From NCBI RefSeq assembly GCF_910592395.1, contig NC_088310.1, positions 1,371,501-1,435,500 on the forward strand: a stretch of 64,000 bases of DNA. Reading direction: 5' to 3'. The position numbers and the translations under genes are program-made. Source of the stretch: Lineus longissimus. Taxonomy: Eukaryota; Nemertea; Pilidiophora; Heteronemertea; Lineidae. Numbering within the stretch: position 1 is the stretch's first letter; each line of letters opens with the position of its first letter. Of the stretch, positions 15,549 to 30,200 are shown one piece after another. The notes under the pieces are model-generated. The model was not told the origin of the DNA and ran no database searches. It worked only from the letters and a program-made list of their open reading frames with translations.

Positions 15549-17480
15549 ATGGGGGACAGTTTTTCGTCAGCTCTCAGTTCCTTCCTAAATTATTCAAATT
15601 TCTACTCCATAGTTCTCATTTTGATTTGTTTTTGTGGCATGGTCATATTCATTGTTAGGTTAGGTACTGATTCTATAAATTCACTGAAAGTTTATGTTCT
15701 GATCCGTAAAACGTAAACAAATGGATTGAAGTTGATGAATCTGTTTGCTTTTATTCTTTGGCCACCTATCGGTGAAAGTATGAACTGAAATTTACCTTGC
15801 AAGAAGACTTTGATCCGCTGTCTGATTAGGCTCACCGGGCGAAGACACAACAATAAACGGTAGAGACTGGAACCAGCATTGTGACCACAATTTGACATCT
15901 TTTAAATATCCTCACAATTACTTAGTTGTATCTTCGCTTCAGGTTGAATGGAGATCACTTTGCAAATCGATTCTACCAGCCACAGTCACAACCAGTAGCT
16001 GTTCCAATGACTCGAATGGTGGGTGTGAATAACCCCTTCATTTTGACACTGGATGTGCCTTTGTCTTCCTCTTTAAACGGTGAGCCACTGAAGTCCTACT
16101 TTTTGAATAAACTTGGTTCATGTTGTGTGGTTGCAGCACTGAAAGTCATCTTGAGGGGATGCTGTTACAAGCTAATCATGTTTCCTAATCTTGTGTACAT
16201 TTATTACAGATGGTGTCCATTGTACATTGAACTGTAATCAGCAGAGCGAACTTTACACCTACTGGGGATTAGATCTGAACAGTGTTCACATCAAGATAAG
16301 ACGACACTGGCAAATCATCCTATCGGAGATTAAAGATAGGACAATGTTTTCATCTCAACAGTGTTGTGTTCAAGATGAGCCAAGAGTGTATCCTTACCAG
16401 AGAATATTATTAGACAAGTAGTATCTTCCAACTCCTTATGATGAGAGATTTGTAGCGCATTGTATTTGACAACTGGATGTTGTTTATTCTATCATACTGA
16501 CCCAGCAGTTATTTAGATCCTACTAACCAAGGCCTTGGCTAAAGTCTGGTATACATGTGAAGTTCCTTGACATAGCTGTCAGATTTGAGCCTGGGGAGAC
16601 CCACACAACTCATCTCATGTGTGATTCAATCACAGAGGAGGAACTCGGGCAGCCGCCAAGATTGAAGTACCCATTAGTTGTAATTCTAGTCCCATGTGAT
16701 ACACCCTCGCAGGAAGACCCAAATGTTGTAAGTACCTGTATCCTTAGTTAACTACTTCAATACTAGGAATAGACAGTCAATTTTGTTACCATTATTCCTC
16801 ACCACTAGCATTACAAGACACGATTCATTAGGTTGGGGTTTTAACTTCAAGAATGAGTTGTATGTCCCTAGTTCCTACATGTATGGCTACGTTTCAAATG
16901 TTCTGATAATTTTCACATTTATGAATTTCAGGTTGCCATGGTGACTATATTTCATCTGAAGGATTCCATTTGTACAGGAACATCTCATATAGTTTACCAG
17001 TTTGTGATCTCAAATACGGGACAGGTTTGTCCTTTACAGGTCAGTAAAAGAGTCCCAAGGGTTATGCAAGATGCGATTTAGAAGATCATTACTTTTCAAA
17101 GCTTTCTGTATTTCTAAATTGGGAGGTTTTTTGTAAAAGTATCTTGTCTCTTGTTGCAGCAACTCTATGTGAATCAGCCCGAGGCCTCCAGTCAAGCAGA
17201 GGACGACCAACAGGAAAGAGACTGTGTTGTTTGCCAGAATGCTCGTGCATCCCGGGCCCTACTGCCTTGTCGGCACGCCTGCATCTGTGGCAGCTGCTTC
17301 AAGAAGGTGGACAAGTGCCCCATGTGCCGCGGAAATATAGACTCATTCTTTTTCTTAGATGGATTTGAGGGCGGGGAAGTGCAAGCTCCACCAGAAGAGG
17401 TGGACTACTCAAATATGACATGGGGCGAGAGATTTGAACACTGGAATGACAGACTGAATGACATGTTTGGATTTACATAG
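15549..17480 (+). CDS. CGRRF1: Cell growth regulator with RING finger domain 1
   Basis: Probable membrane-anchored RING E3 ubiquitin ligase. Exons: 15549-15658, 15943-16079, 16210-16417, 16583-16727, 16932-17039 and 17160-17480, giving 342 aa, close to the roughly 330 aa of the vertebrate protein. Exon 1 encodes an N-terminal membrane segment (FYSIVLILICFCGMVIFIV). The central part has the family features YTYWGLDL and LKYPLVVILVPC. The last exon carries a C3HC4-type RING: CVVC, then LLPCRHACICGSC, then CPMC. The exon 3/4 junction (AA|gtagta to ctgtcag|A) is the least typical but is the one that keeps the frame. The order of membrane anchor, conserved middle and C-terminal RING matches CGRRF1; ER localisation is known for the family and not shown here. 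Confidence 0.9.
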
Positions 17481-17803
17481 TGCTATCTTTGTGATAATTA
17501 GGTTTTTCGAATTGGCTAGATCAACGAGTTATTGTAAAGTAAATATTCATATATGTCATCGATGTGTATGTGCCATATTATACCACTCAATGCTGTCACC
17601 CTATACTTTTTCTTCTTTTCTCATTTTAAAACTAGTGGGACGAATCGGGAACAATATCATAGGAGTCACAAGTCACTGATTGTGATCTTTCTAAAGCAGA
17701 GTTCACTGCAGTTAGCACTGAATGCTCATGTGATGGACTCGTCCCTCCAGTCAAAGACAGGAGTCGAATGTACAACAGAGTAACAGTACTAGTCCCATAA
17801 TAC

Positions 17804-17809
17804 AATAAA
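17804..17809 (+). promoter_or_regulatory. Poly(A) signal for CGRRF1
   Basis: AATAAA on the plus strand, 324 bases after the stop codon. Confidence 0.6.
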
Positions 17810-17826
17810 TAAGTAACTGATGTCCA

Positions 17827-17832
17827 TTTATT
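17827..17832 (-). promoter_or_regulatory. Poly(A) signal for TOPBP1
   Basis: AATAAA on the minus strand, about 455 bases downstream of the TOPBP1 stop codon. Confidence 0.5.
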
Positions 17833-18287
17833 TGACTTCATATAAAACGTATTCACACCATATTCAGATAATGCTAACCATCAAAGTGTGCAGCTTAACT
17901 GTTGATCAGAACAAATGTACCTTTACTGCAGACCAGCAAAAACACTAGTGGTACAGCTCGGAGATCAGGAAACCCGAAAGTTCAATTTGACAAGACAAGG
18001 CTTGTCCTCACGAGTCATGCACAAGTGATGACTATTCCTTTCACAGTCACATCCACATGGTCACAAAATGTTTGAACTTAACTGGACCATCTCCATGAAG
18101 TCACACAATGTTTAAACTTCAACTGTAACATATCCATGAAGTTTATATAGAGATAAATGCAGTTTTTACCTCGAAGGGATCAGCAATGTCATCATTCATC
18201 CTCGAAATCGATTCCTTTACACACCATTCTCCAGAGCAGTGGCATTTCCAAGGACACTTACATCACCTTAGATGTGTTTATGATTGT

Positions 18288-21200
18288 TCATTCCCGCCTG
18301 GCTCTCTTTCCAACGTCACTACCAGAATCTGATGACTGTCTTTTCTTTGATCCTGAGGAACTGGAAAATAAAAACATTACAATTACCGGTAGAGACCTTT
18401 CCTTCAAAATCAAATGTTGGCTTTCTCTATGTTAGACGAGGCCCCAAGCAAAAAAGTATTGGAAATAGTGCTCTAGTCGAGAGTGGCCAAGGCTCACCTG
18501 ATGAGATATTGTCGGACTTCGGGGAGATAGCAGTCTTCGACGCGAGGGTGGGGGTCACTCTGGAGGTAGGATGAGATGTAGTCTGGTTTCACACAATGGA
18601 CGCCAGCCTGCACTAGTCTCTGGAAGTCAATCTGGAAGACAGAAGACAAGACATAACAGACTATAGCCAAGTGGACCATTTCTGGAAATGCTTTAGAACT
18701 GCCTTGGTGACTTGGTCTTCTACCTGTGTGGAAGAGTCCATCTGAAGCTCGTATCCGTAGCATGTTTTTCACATGGATGAAATGTTTCTTGTCCTGGTAT
18801 GGGCACTAAAGAGTAAAGCAGCCACAAAAAACCTGCACAACTTTCAGGTCGATCATAGAAGCCCCAGCAACACCATCTCATCAGAGAGTATTTGAAGACA
18901 AGGATGAGACAGGAGAGAAGGAGGCAGACGAACCTGATAGTCAATCTTGGTCTGGTCGATGAAAGCATACATTGCATCTTGGAGGTTAGTAAACGGAGGT
19001 CGCGTATAAAGCACCTTGGCTCCACCGGCTTCCAGAAGCCGCCTGAAACCACCCTCTCGAGATTTACCACAGCAGAGGATCACACCCCAATCTTGGAACG
19101 CACCTACCCACTGCGGATCATGCTAAAAGAAGATAGAAATGAGGTTTCATCATCATCGTCATCGTCATCGTCATCGTCATCAGGTGGTCATTACTTAGAC
19201 CAAATCCTGATAAACAGTGGTGTTCTGATATGTTGAAATTGAACACAGAGCACAAATACAGTAAAACTTACCGCTCTTTCTGTTTGAAGCTTGACACGCC
19301 ACCTTTTGGCAGCACGAGCTAAGTTCAAATTCTGTGTTGTTAGATTCTTCATGGCAGCAGTGGAATCGCTGCCCCACTCGTGATCGTCCTCCTGAAAATA
19401 AACATAACACACGTGGCAGTCTAGGTTACAGAATCGTACGGCTCGGTAAGAGAACATTCAAGAAAACTAGGAGGAATCTGTTGGACAGGTCTGAAAACAA
19501 TGGCCCACATACCTGCAAATGACATGAACAGCTGTTTGAAAGAGTTTGACAGTTCTTAAGAACAGCGGATTTTATCCTCAAAGTCACAGCGCCTATCTGG
19601 CAAACATGAATAAGAAGAGAGAAGAAAACGAGACCATAATCACTGTTCTACATTTCATTACAAAGAGCAACCAAGAAACTCAAGATGTCATAGGAATAAA
19701 TAAATTACGACTGACCTTCACCAACTCCCCAGCCTCCCTACAAGCCTCAAGATATGACTTATGTAGAATCCACTTTCCAGCAGCTACACTTGCCAAATAC
19801 TTCTCATTCCTCGAACAATTCCCCGCAACCAGGTGTGTACATGACTTGTCAAAGAACTGGCCATCATGTACCTGTCCACCTAGCTGCTCGACGAGGGCAC
19901 CGTACGTGGTACGCTCCTGTGGGGATGAACACAACATTTTAACTCACATATTTCAATTGATGAGGAAAATCAACGCATTGGGAAAGATCTAGCATACTTG
20001 GGACAGTTCTGTGGCTGGCCTCGTCTTGGATGGAAGGTCAGTTCAGGTGACTAGGCCAAGTATTGAGGGGGCCGAGTTGTGTTTGATTTATCAGTAATTA
20101 TAGCTTGAGTGCACTGTGAGACAGAAATCAGTGAGTTTGTGTAACTATGACCGACCTGGCTCCTGCATAAAGTTTCCCTTTAAGAATTAACTTGTCTGTC
20201 CCAAAATGCAAAATGACCCTAGCTAGTTGCAAACAAATAAAACCGGTACTTACTGAAGGATCTATTCCAGAGAAGAGGAACTTTGGTGGCCCTTTCATCC
20301 GTTCATCGTCGAGGGCAATAATAGCTTCAGGGGGCGCTGCCGTGGCTGGAGGTTTGGGTCGGGGGAATGCTAGAACAGGAGACAAAGAAGATACAAACAT
20401 CAGAACAGAATGTGGTTACTTAAAAGTCGAAATTAAGTAGAACTCGTACCTGACAATGACAACTCATGTCAGATTCTCAACAAGGTAAGGAAGGCTATTA
20501 TTCATTGTATAAAATTCCACATCATATCTTAAAAGCCATGATAGTGGACTGATACATGTAGAATTCTAATGGAGAGAATAGCATTCAACTTACCAAGAGG
20601 AGGAGCTTCAGGTGTTGGTGGAGGTTTGAAGTCAGGCTGTGGAGAATTAACAGGCCCAAAATTCTGTAACAAAAGTAGAAACATAAGAGGTATAGTGAAA
20701 TCATTGACTGTTATATCTATTGTGTCAAAGATGGGTAGTCAGGACGAAGTCGAGGTTGAGTAGTCCTACCCCTCCTTGGATGACAACATGTTATCTTCAG
20801 TTTATGTACTCTCAGCCAATTCTTCCAACTTCTACACCATTTTCTGAAGATATTCTCACCTTCAACGTCATGACACTTGAATAGTCGACTCTCTCTGATG
20901 TGTTGGCATGATCCTCTCCGCAACCAGGAGGGACGGGACTCAATGATTCCTGGGTCGGGCTGTACGGCTTGTGTAACACGCTGGCTAGCCTCTCCTGCTC
21001 TTGTCTGGAAGTAAACACAAAATTTGAATCAAAATGTACAGTACATGTACAAGTCACCAAAGGGATGGATGTATGTCAAAACAAACTGGTAAGCACTACA
21101 TGTATAAGCTACCATGACATTAGGCCATACAGTTCAAAACCATGCATCAACGTTATTCAAAGATATGAGATGGATTCAAGCAACATTCTACCCACCTCCC

Positions 21201-24200
21201 CATCGGATCATCCCACGTCACTTCAACATGCTGTGAACATTCCGGCTCCGGAGTTTTAGAGCTCCCAGAACTTCCCCTGGTCGTTTTTGCGCTGTTGTTG
21301 TCACTTTGAATAGCTAGCTTTGACCTGGGCCGCGATGGTGGACGTGACTTGTCGATACTATCAAAGGAACCCACACTCTCTTCAGAACCATTGGCTGAAA
21401 ACAGTCAAACATTGTAAGATATTCAGCGGCAAATGTTGTTTCAGTTAAGAGCAACATGTAAGACTCTCATTCAGAATGTTACAGATGCCTTATTTCGAAA
21501 AAGGTGACAGGCAGTAAGCTACATGAACTTCTCCAGCGCTCAAGATTCCTAGACAGCTTTAGTCAAGAAGTGATATGTTTGTGACACTATGCAATGCACT
21601 GTCTGGATATGTCAACAGTACCAATATGAGAACTGAACACAACGACATGTATATGTAGGCCTAATCCACCATGCAATACCATGCATCTCAATGTCTACAT
21701 ACATTGTATACACTATAAATCAAAGATACTACAGCAATGCCAACCAGTAAACAATCAAAACAATTAACTTACAGTTAAATCGTTTGCTCATTCTTCTACC
21801 AGGACGCTGACCTCTGTAGTGTAACAAAAGAAGTACTTGGAATGATATATCAAAGAGAGTGTCATTATCTTGTTAACTATCTAATGACATTCGCAGTCGT
21901 CTTTCAATCTCAGAATCTCCTTTGAGAAAGAACCTTAGCTTATTTTAAGGTCAAAAGTGAAAATGACGCGTCCAAATTGGTGAAGACTTGACACTGACCT
22001 ACTGGCCTTTTAATGGTACTCATTATTCATTCCACAAACCCTGAAACCAATATCTACGTACTTGTTTTCAGCCATGAAGTCCTCTAACTGCTTGCTGACA
22101 GCCTCTTGCATTTCCAGGGAGCCTGTACCATCGGATTTCTTCTGATTGTCAGAGTTAGACATGTTTTCCTTCTAGGACAGAACAAGAATATGTATAGTGA
22201 ATACTGACAAAACTGTGCAGATTTGAAAAGTCACATAATTTTACAAATCATCAGACTCACATCTTCATCCCCTTTTTCAGGATCAGGAACTCTCCGCTCC
22301 TCATCACTTTGCCGTCTGCCATGAGCATCAACGTTTGTATCCTCCAAATCTTCCTCATCGGATGTTGACTGAGACTTTGAGCGACTTGCTCCTTTAGGTG
22401 TCAATGTGGCTGTGGTTGGAATCTGTGGTTTGGCGGTGTGACGGGTTGACCGCCGCGTTCCCTTTGAAGGAGTGTCTCCCTTGGTTGACACTACCAGCTG
22501 AAAAACACAACAGAATCAACTGCTGGGAACATCAAAAGCAAGGAACTTAAGTTACAAACTAAACTGCTGAACCAATAACAATGGTTCTTCTCCACTTTTG
22601 AAGGATTTAGGGCAACTTTTCATTCCACCAGAGCTATTGTGTTTGGTATTACTCACCAAGGACATGTTCGGATTATAATTGTGCGGAAAAAGGCTCTCAT
22701 CAACTCTGGCATTCTGCTCTAGGCACTGAAAGAAAAGCATATGCAGAGTGAAAGAGCTGTTGGTCAGAGAGATTCGGACTGATCTGCAGGTCATGTGTTA
22801 GAATCTTTTTGATACCGAGATCATTGTCAAGAGACACAGGAGGCAAGCAGCACCTGCTGAAGGCTAGCCAGCAAGTTGGTCATTGGTCATAGAGAGAAGG
22901 GTCACAAGAAAGTGCCTTGATACAGAGAAGATCCTTTAGGGAGTTGGTGAATGGCATTTCAGAGAGTTTGAACGAAACCAGAAAGGAGAGAAATCTTACC
23001 ATGGTTAACCAGTGTGGAGAAACGATGTACTTCTTTTGTTCTTTCGCAAGCTTATACTCCTTTGAGTTGTCGTTACTTCTGCCTTGGAAGATGAAGTGAG
23101 TGCATGACTGATCGTAGCACCACCGATAGTCTGCACCCAACGAGGCGGCCAGGTTGTTCAATTCCCCTTGTCGGGCGTTAAGCTTCTTACTCACACCTAA
23201 CACAACACCACTGAGGGGTTTGGAATCAGAGTCACCTCCACCGCCATGATCAACCTGAAGAATAATCATGTTCAATAAGTATCGGAGCTGCAACTGTGGT
23301 AGTCTGGTGACATCCCACAGCTGCAATCAGTTCATCGTGTTCATCCTCGGCCACCTGGCCTTGTCAGGAGCAGGTTGCTACAGGCAAATTGTCTCACACC
23401 ATGGAGGGGTCCAAGTCTAGCCTGTTTGAGGTCAGTGCGTATTGCATCCTGCAAGACTGTGGTAATGCCACCCTTGTCTGAGTTTATATGCTTTGAGGGT
23501 CAAATTGGTTAGTAAGGAAGTCTTGCATCATCATGTCAAACATTGAGCTTCCTCCCTAGTAGTCATCTTATGACATTTTAGGACAGAGATCAATTTATCA
23601 AGAATTGAAAAAGTAAATGATTACCTTTTCATCTTTTTTCTCCTCTTCTTCGCCATCATCGTCTTTTGTGCCTTCCCCAAAAGACGTCTGTGCCATCATA
23701 TTTTTAACTCCAAGTGCCAAATGATAACTGAACAACTCATCGAGGTCCTGGAACAAAAAGACCATCAATGCTAACAGATCTTCCTACACCTGAGGCATCT
23801 GGCATAAAGGGAGTACATGTAGGTTGTACAAATAGTTCACTATACAAATGCCCACATCCAGTTTTGTGCAAAGGGAATTTCATAATTTCTTTGCCAGACT
23901 AAACTTACCATACTGGAATTGCGACGTTCCTTTTGTTCACTCTCACTCTCACTGCGCTGAACCTGACCTTCAGGAGTTGCTAAACCGGCCAAGATATCCT
24001 GAAAACAACAAACAGGAACTTGATAACCGGTAGGGACTGATGTGGGATGGTCTCTCAACCACAACATGAACTGTGTGAAAAGGTACTTTGGTGTTGACAC
24101 TTACCACTGGTGACTGAGCTTGACATAGGTACGGGTAATTGCATATAAGCTACATTTTAATTGAGAGCAAATGTTCTCTTTGAGCCCAGCTCCGGAATAC

Positions 24201-27200
24201 GTCCTTAATACATTTCATCCAAAATGTACTTACAGTCAAGTCAAAGGAAGGCTGCCAGGCTACATTTGGGTCAAGGAACTTTGATGGTGAATCGATGCCT
24301 CGGGAATGCGGGCTCAGTTGGGTTATCTTACTGTCAGACATGCTCTCGTCCTGTAGTTGCTGGAAAAGCGAAGCAGAGGATTCAAATATAACATACTGCC
24401 AAGAAGTTAGATGTGAGGAAGCTTATTAAAGCAAAAATGAATGATCAAAATAGCCAGGTCCCGTTTTCCCTTGTAAAGCATCTTGGCTAGTGACTTCCCA
24501 ATCAACCAATTTTCCTGTCTACCTCCGGCTTAGAAATACAAGAAGTACAGCTAATAACTACTCACCTTCACTCTTAGATTGGCCAGGGATTTCGGTGTCG
24601 CTATACTCTTCCTCCCAGTCCCAACAGGCGTCTTGAAAGTCGGAGCAGGAGAATCCTTACTTGGTCCAGCTTGTGGGGTTGAGTGTCCGAGAGGAGAAGA
24701 GAGCGTCGCATCTGCTCCTGTATGTAATGATTGTCTTTTGGGTCTAACTGGTGTTACAAGCACTTCAGATCCACTTGTGGATGGAATCGGCTGCTTTTCT
24801 ACCTTTTTCACCTCGACTTGGGTGATAGGAGTTGTGGCAGGGGAAGATGAGCCAGCATTTATTACAGATTTATTCCTCGATTGGTTTTGCTCCTCTTTTT
24901 TGTTTGTAACAGTCCGAGTAACTTCTGATAATCGCCTTTCCTCTGAATGTTCTGATCTAGATCTGGCCTCTTCCTTTATAGCCATTACCGCTGCAGGGGA
25001 AAACTGTTCTTCAGGCACTTTCTTGCCTGTCCGACAACACTCTAATAACCACCTGGATCGAGACAATATAGATGACACTCCACGTAGGACAGAAGATATC
25101 ACCATCATACAATTACTTCTATGCTTCGTCCACTTGCCTAAATACGTTAGCTATTATCAAAAACCATCACTGCCAAAAAAAAGTCTCCGATACGACGATG
25201 TTGGGCGAAAAAACTTACTCTTTTGTTACAACAGGTACGCCCCACTTAATAGCTGCCTGGTACTTCTGTCCCTCTAATCCCTCCGGGACGCCAATGAGAA
25301 GATGTGTGCTCCCCTTCTTGCCTTTCACAGATTTCTTGTTGAAATATTCCCGCACACAAGCACCGAGCTCCTCGGCGATATGGAGGAGGCAGTCGCGAAG
25401 AACACCACTAAAACTGCTGCATAATGGGAGGAGAGAGAAAATGATACATTATCAACACCATAATGGATCAACTCAATGCTTTGTTTCTCCGACAGGTATG
25501 ACTTCTCGGGACATAAGAAGGAGTGTGTGTAAAGTGTTGCTCAATGGCTTCCCTTGCCCATGCCCCGATTCTAACATGTATCTCAACTTGCTGCTAAATC
25601 CAGGTGTTATTTACCCCTCTTTCTACCTTTAAACACGAAGGGAGACCAAGATAAACTGCCGTTTATGATTCTTCAACCCAGGTGTAAGATTCAACCTGAT
25701 GTTTAATAAGGATTGCGCATGTCACAAGCAAGGTGTGAAAAAAAGATGACAAGTTGAAGCACATCAGCTTGTTGGCAGGAATGCCATGACGTACCTGATG
25801 GACATCACACATCCCATCAGAGGTGTAGCATCAGGGGCTCGAGGCACTGGTTGAAATAACACCTCACCACTAACAGGCACCAATGTATCTTCTTCAATAC
25901 ACATTTGCTGAAATGAAGAGAGATTGATGATGAAAAATGCAATGACCTCACCAAGCCTTTTTAGGCTGTCCAACAAACTTGAATTAATTCTGCCAAGGCT
26001 GCAAGAATGATGTGCCCCAACTGTGAGGCATTGCCATTCCACTTTGATACAGGTCACCGATACCAAGCCTTACATGTTTGTCACTGTTGTTTGTCCTACA
26101 TCCCCATTGGCAACATCTCAACATGAACTCCATTTGGCTTTAAGCCTCATCAAATGTATCAAAGATCACCGAGAACTACTGCTGCTGTACAAAGTCAACT
26201 TAAATTTATGAGAGGCACTTACCAGCCATATATTGGTGACCACCTCCTTGACAGTAATATTGACAGGACACCCAAACACCGGAACAATTCCATAGTCTGG
26301 CACAGCCCGGCTTCTCGGCAGCCCAACACTGCCTCCACCTTCATGGACGTACTCAACCAATTCATTTTCTTGCTCTGAAGCAAAGCCTAGGATGGTGAAG
26401 AGAAGGCCCTTGAATATGAGGCTTTCCTCCTCTTCTGCTTGTGGTTCACATGTTACATCTGGATCTTGAGTGACATCACCATCGTGAGTAGCATCCCCTG
26501 AAGTATAAAGAATCTCACACATAAGCATGTCTGGGCGCAATCAAGAAGAGTCAGGCATCATCAGTGCATGCAAAAATACATGCACAACTAGATTTCTGTG
26601 TCAAGCCAAAACCAAAAAAGTTTGAGTGGTTTATAGCGGATGGTTCACTCTCCTTAAACTCTAACTCAGGAGTTCCTTCTTCAACGGTGGCTAGAGTCGG
26701 AGTAACTTGGCCGAAACAACACTGTATTAGACATTCACCATCCAACATTAAGATTTCACAATAAACAGCCCCTGTACCACTTACCTTTGGGCATGTACTG
26801 GACCAGAAGTTGTTGCATGTCATCTTCCAAACCCATCTCCGAGGCTGGTGGTGGCTTTGATATGGCAGCAGGCTTCTCAGTCCTGACTTGTGCTGGCTTT
26901 ACAAAAGATCCCTTCCTGCTGCAATATGAACAAAATTCAAATGATAAAATGATCAGGAGGTACATGGTTGAAGTTGAAATGCTCATTTGTGGCTGAAATT
27001 ACAATTAGTCTAATTAGTCCTGGATCACCAATATGAAAGCTGAACAAAACACCGCAGAATCATTTCACCTCGAGAGCTATGTGGGCCTCCTTTCCGACTG
27101 CAGCATACTCTCACATCATCCCGAGGAGAAAATCACTGCCTCCGACATACCTTTTGGGAGGAGGTGACAGTGGGTTGATAACTGGTGGCAAGTCCAAGCA

Positions 27201-30200
27201 GAGGTAGTTCGTTTCGGGCAGAAGTTCACCCTTCTGGAAACTCTCGATCAACCATGCGGCTTTAACCACATGTGGTCTGTAACAATGGAGCAGAGAAATA
27301 CAATCATAGCTAATACATGGCATCAAGCTGACCAAAATGTAGTCTCTCCAAAAATTAAATCAGAGAATGAATTACAGGGCCTCATATCCACAATAGTTTT
27401 TGATACACATCTTGTTGGAATAAAATGCAAGAGATGTGCAGAGTGCTGACTCTGATCATGTCAGACTCAGTATTTCAAGAAAGACACAAAGAAAAGGTTC
27501 ATCTTGGATCTGTTGATTACCTGAAAGGTGCTGCCTTTAGCTGTTGGATATGTTCCTTATCCCTTTCACCGATCACAACGTGCGAGACACTTTCATTGAT
27601 CTGACTAAACCTCGTCCCACCACCAAGGTTGATTACCTTACGTAACTTCTCTAATTCGACACTGTTGAATCCGCTCAGGAAAATCTGAAAATAAACGAAA
27701 TCAGGTCCTTTGCAAATAACCCATTAAACTTGATGTGGCTCACCCCTTGAACTGGCCCTGTCAGGGGTTAAAACCACCAACCTTTCCATCAAGGTAGAGG
27801 CACCCGGCCACTACAATACCGCTGCTCCAAAATGACAGGCGTCAATTCAACACTCATCGCTCACATCTATACTAACCTTGCAACCATCTAAGAACATGTC
27901 TCCTTTGAAAACGGATGTTTCTAAACTATCAAAGGGACCGCTTGGTATCTTTGCCTGTGCTGTCTCATCGAGGGTTGTGATCGATGACATTGAGGAGAAG
28001 TTATGTATGGAGCTCAGGTTTGATGTTGTATCGAAGCAGGCCAGAGATGCTGTAAGAAAGAGATGCAAGATTAGAAAGTGGATGCTGGGGATTCAGTAAA
28101 GCCTTTACTGTCATGGCTCACTCATCAATTAAGATTCTCTGTACAAATGATTCTGCAGTTTGTTCACCATGGACAACTTCTTACAATTAATCACAGCAAG
28201 GAGACCACTTACTCTTCTTGTCCTTTGATGGTGTGGACGTCTTCTTGCCCAACTTCACCGGATAAAGTGCTTCGTCCAGGCAATATCCCCGCTCTATTGA
28301 ATCACGCAACCATTTAGGATCGACAATTTGGATCTTCCACTTCCGGGCAAATTCATATTTTTGGCCTTTCGGCTCTTTGATGAGGAGATGGGTGCAGTCG
28401 TTGACTTTCATTTCACCAGTGTAACAACCACCTATAAATGAGGAGTGAGACTTGAAACCATATTAGGAGGGTTGAGTGCTGACTGCCATAGGTTTTGTCT
28501 CTGCTGGCAGATAGGATTTCAGGTTGCTGTTTGGAAATCATTTGGTATTTTCTAATCAACCTACCTTCCCTTTGAACAGCTATCTTCACCTCTTGTCTCT
28601 CATGGGCATCTAAGCCAGAAACCGTCAGAACAACATTCTTAAATATCGGGCAGCGCAGCCGAGTAAATTCATCATCATCTATGCTTATGCTCCTGTAGGT
28701 GATAAGTTAAATAGCATCAATACACATGCAAAAAGACACACAGGTCAACAACTTAACGGTTACTACAAATTGTGCATCCATGACTTCTAAAATAAACACT
28801 TGCGGTCATTTCAAACTATCACTCACCTCTTTGAGCAAGCCTCCCAGACAGCATCCACCCACTCTGGTGCCATTATCTTCACCTGCAGATTACCTGCAAC
28901 CAAGTATTTCTTTGAACCAATTTTACCCGCTACGAGATGACTGACTGCCTCCGTGAAAACACTATCGAACTGGCCTGCCATATACTTCACACACTTTTCT
29001 ATGTTGTTCTGAAATATGGATACCAAGATTTATGTTAAAGTGGCTCCACCTGGTTTTTCTGACAGATATTTTCCCCTGGCCATGGAAGGGCAGTCTCTTT
29101 TAAATGATTTCCATGAGACTGGTGAATCCAGACCCAGATCATTCTCATCGTGTAAGAACCAAGCACTTGCAGTTTTAAGTAAAGATGGCTCTCCTGCTTC
29201 CTTCAACTGCACTTGTGGCTTGTTTCTTTTGGGTTTGTGCTTGCTTATGTAGGTCATGTAATTCTGCACTGCAAGGTTCATCCTCTGTTGCATATCTTTT
29301 CTTACTCTAATTTGATCATGACAGGGTATACTCAAAAGAAGATACCAATTTAGTATTAGAAAGCTTGTTCTCATTGCTGTTAATAAGTTTACCTTCCTGG
29401 GAGTGTCAACTCCAGTACAACATATTCTCAGACCCTTCATCGTCACTGAGTAGATTGGATGGCTTGCTTTAGGTAATGCCTGAGAATGATCAAAAATGTT
29501 CAATCTGAAGCAAAGGTATATTTCCTGGTGACAAACATTTGCTATGAATGTAGCTTTACTCGAAACTACGTCTACTTTCCACTTTTCACAAAATCAAGTT
29601 TAGTTTTAGATATTCCAGCTAAAGAAGGTATGGTCAACTTATATACATACCTCTGCTTTCTGCAGACACTCCAGGATGCATGGCGGGCCATAGATTCTAA
29701 AAGAATGAGAAAACCTAATCAATAATTCTGATGCAGACAGACAGCTGTCAATTAAAAGAGGTGCAAGATGGATGGAAACTGAATCAGCCAATTAAGTTTC
29801 ACTTCGAAATCTTTGTAAGAAGCTGACTGATCGTACAAATTACAGTCCTGCTATGAAAATTAGAGATGTTACTACTTTTTAAAAACTAGCTTTAAATACA
29901 GAAGCTGTGCATGACCAGGCTTATGCAATTGAAAGGCCTGAAGATGGGGCATGTTCTTGAAGGTGAAATGAACCTACCTGTTATGTAAGTCACTGAGATG
30001 GTCAAATGCAGCACCTTCAAAGGGATCTGCAATGAAAGCCACTTGTGACCTCTTTTCTGTCAACTTAAGACATTCTGCAGCCTCAATCCATTCAGGGGCG
30101 AGGTCGGAGTCAGCAAGAGCCTGAAAGATGGGATAAATCATACAAGCAAGGCTTCGTCTCATTACTGTACCCAGTCAATGTTCTGGTCCAGTGGCCAGCA

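Larger units (their letters stand above)
17481..18287. other. Overlapping 3' ends of CGRRF1 and TOPBP1
   Basis: No coding sequence. The two genes converge, and their poly(A) signals lie within 30 bases of each other (17804-17809 plus, 17827-17832 minus), so the transcripts probably overlap at their 3' ends. Confidence 0.6.

Noticed and set aside
24579-25632. Plus-strand frames of 180-230 codons
   Set aside because: They are antisense to TOPBP1 exons 14 and 15, which have matching splice sites and family motifs.
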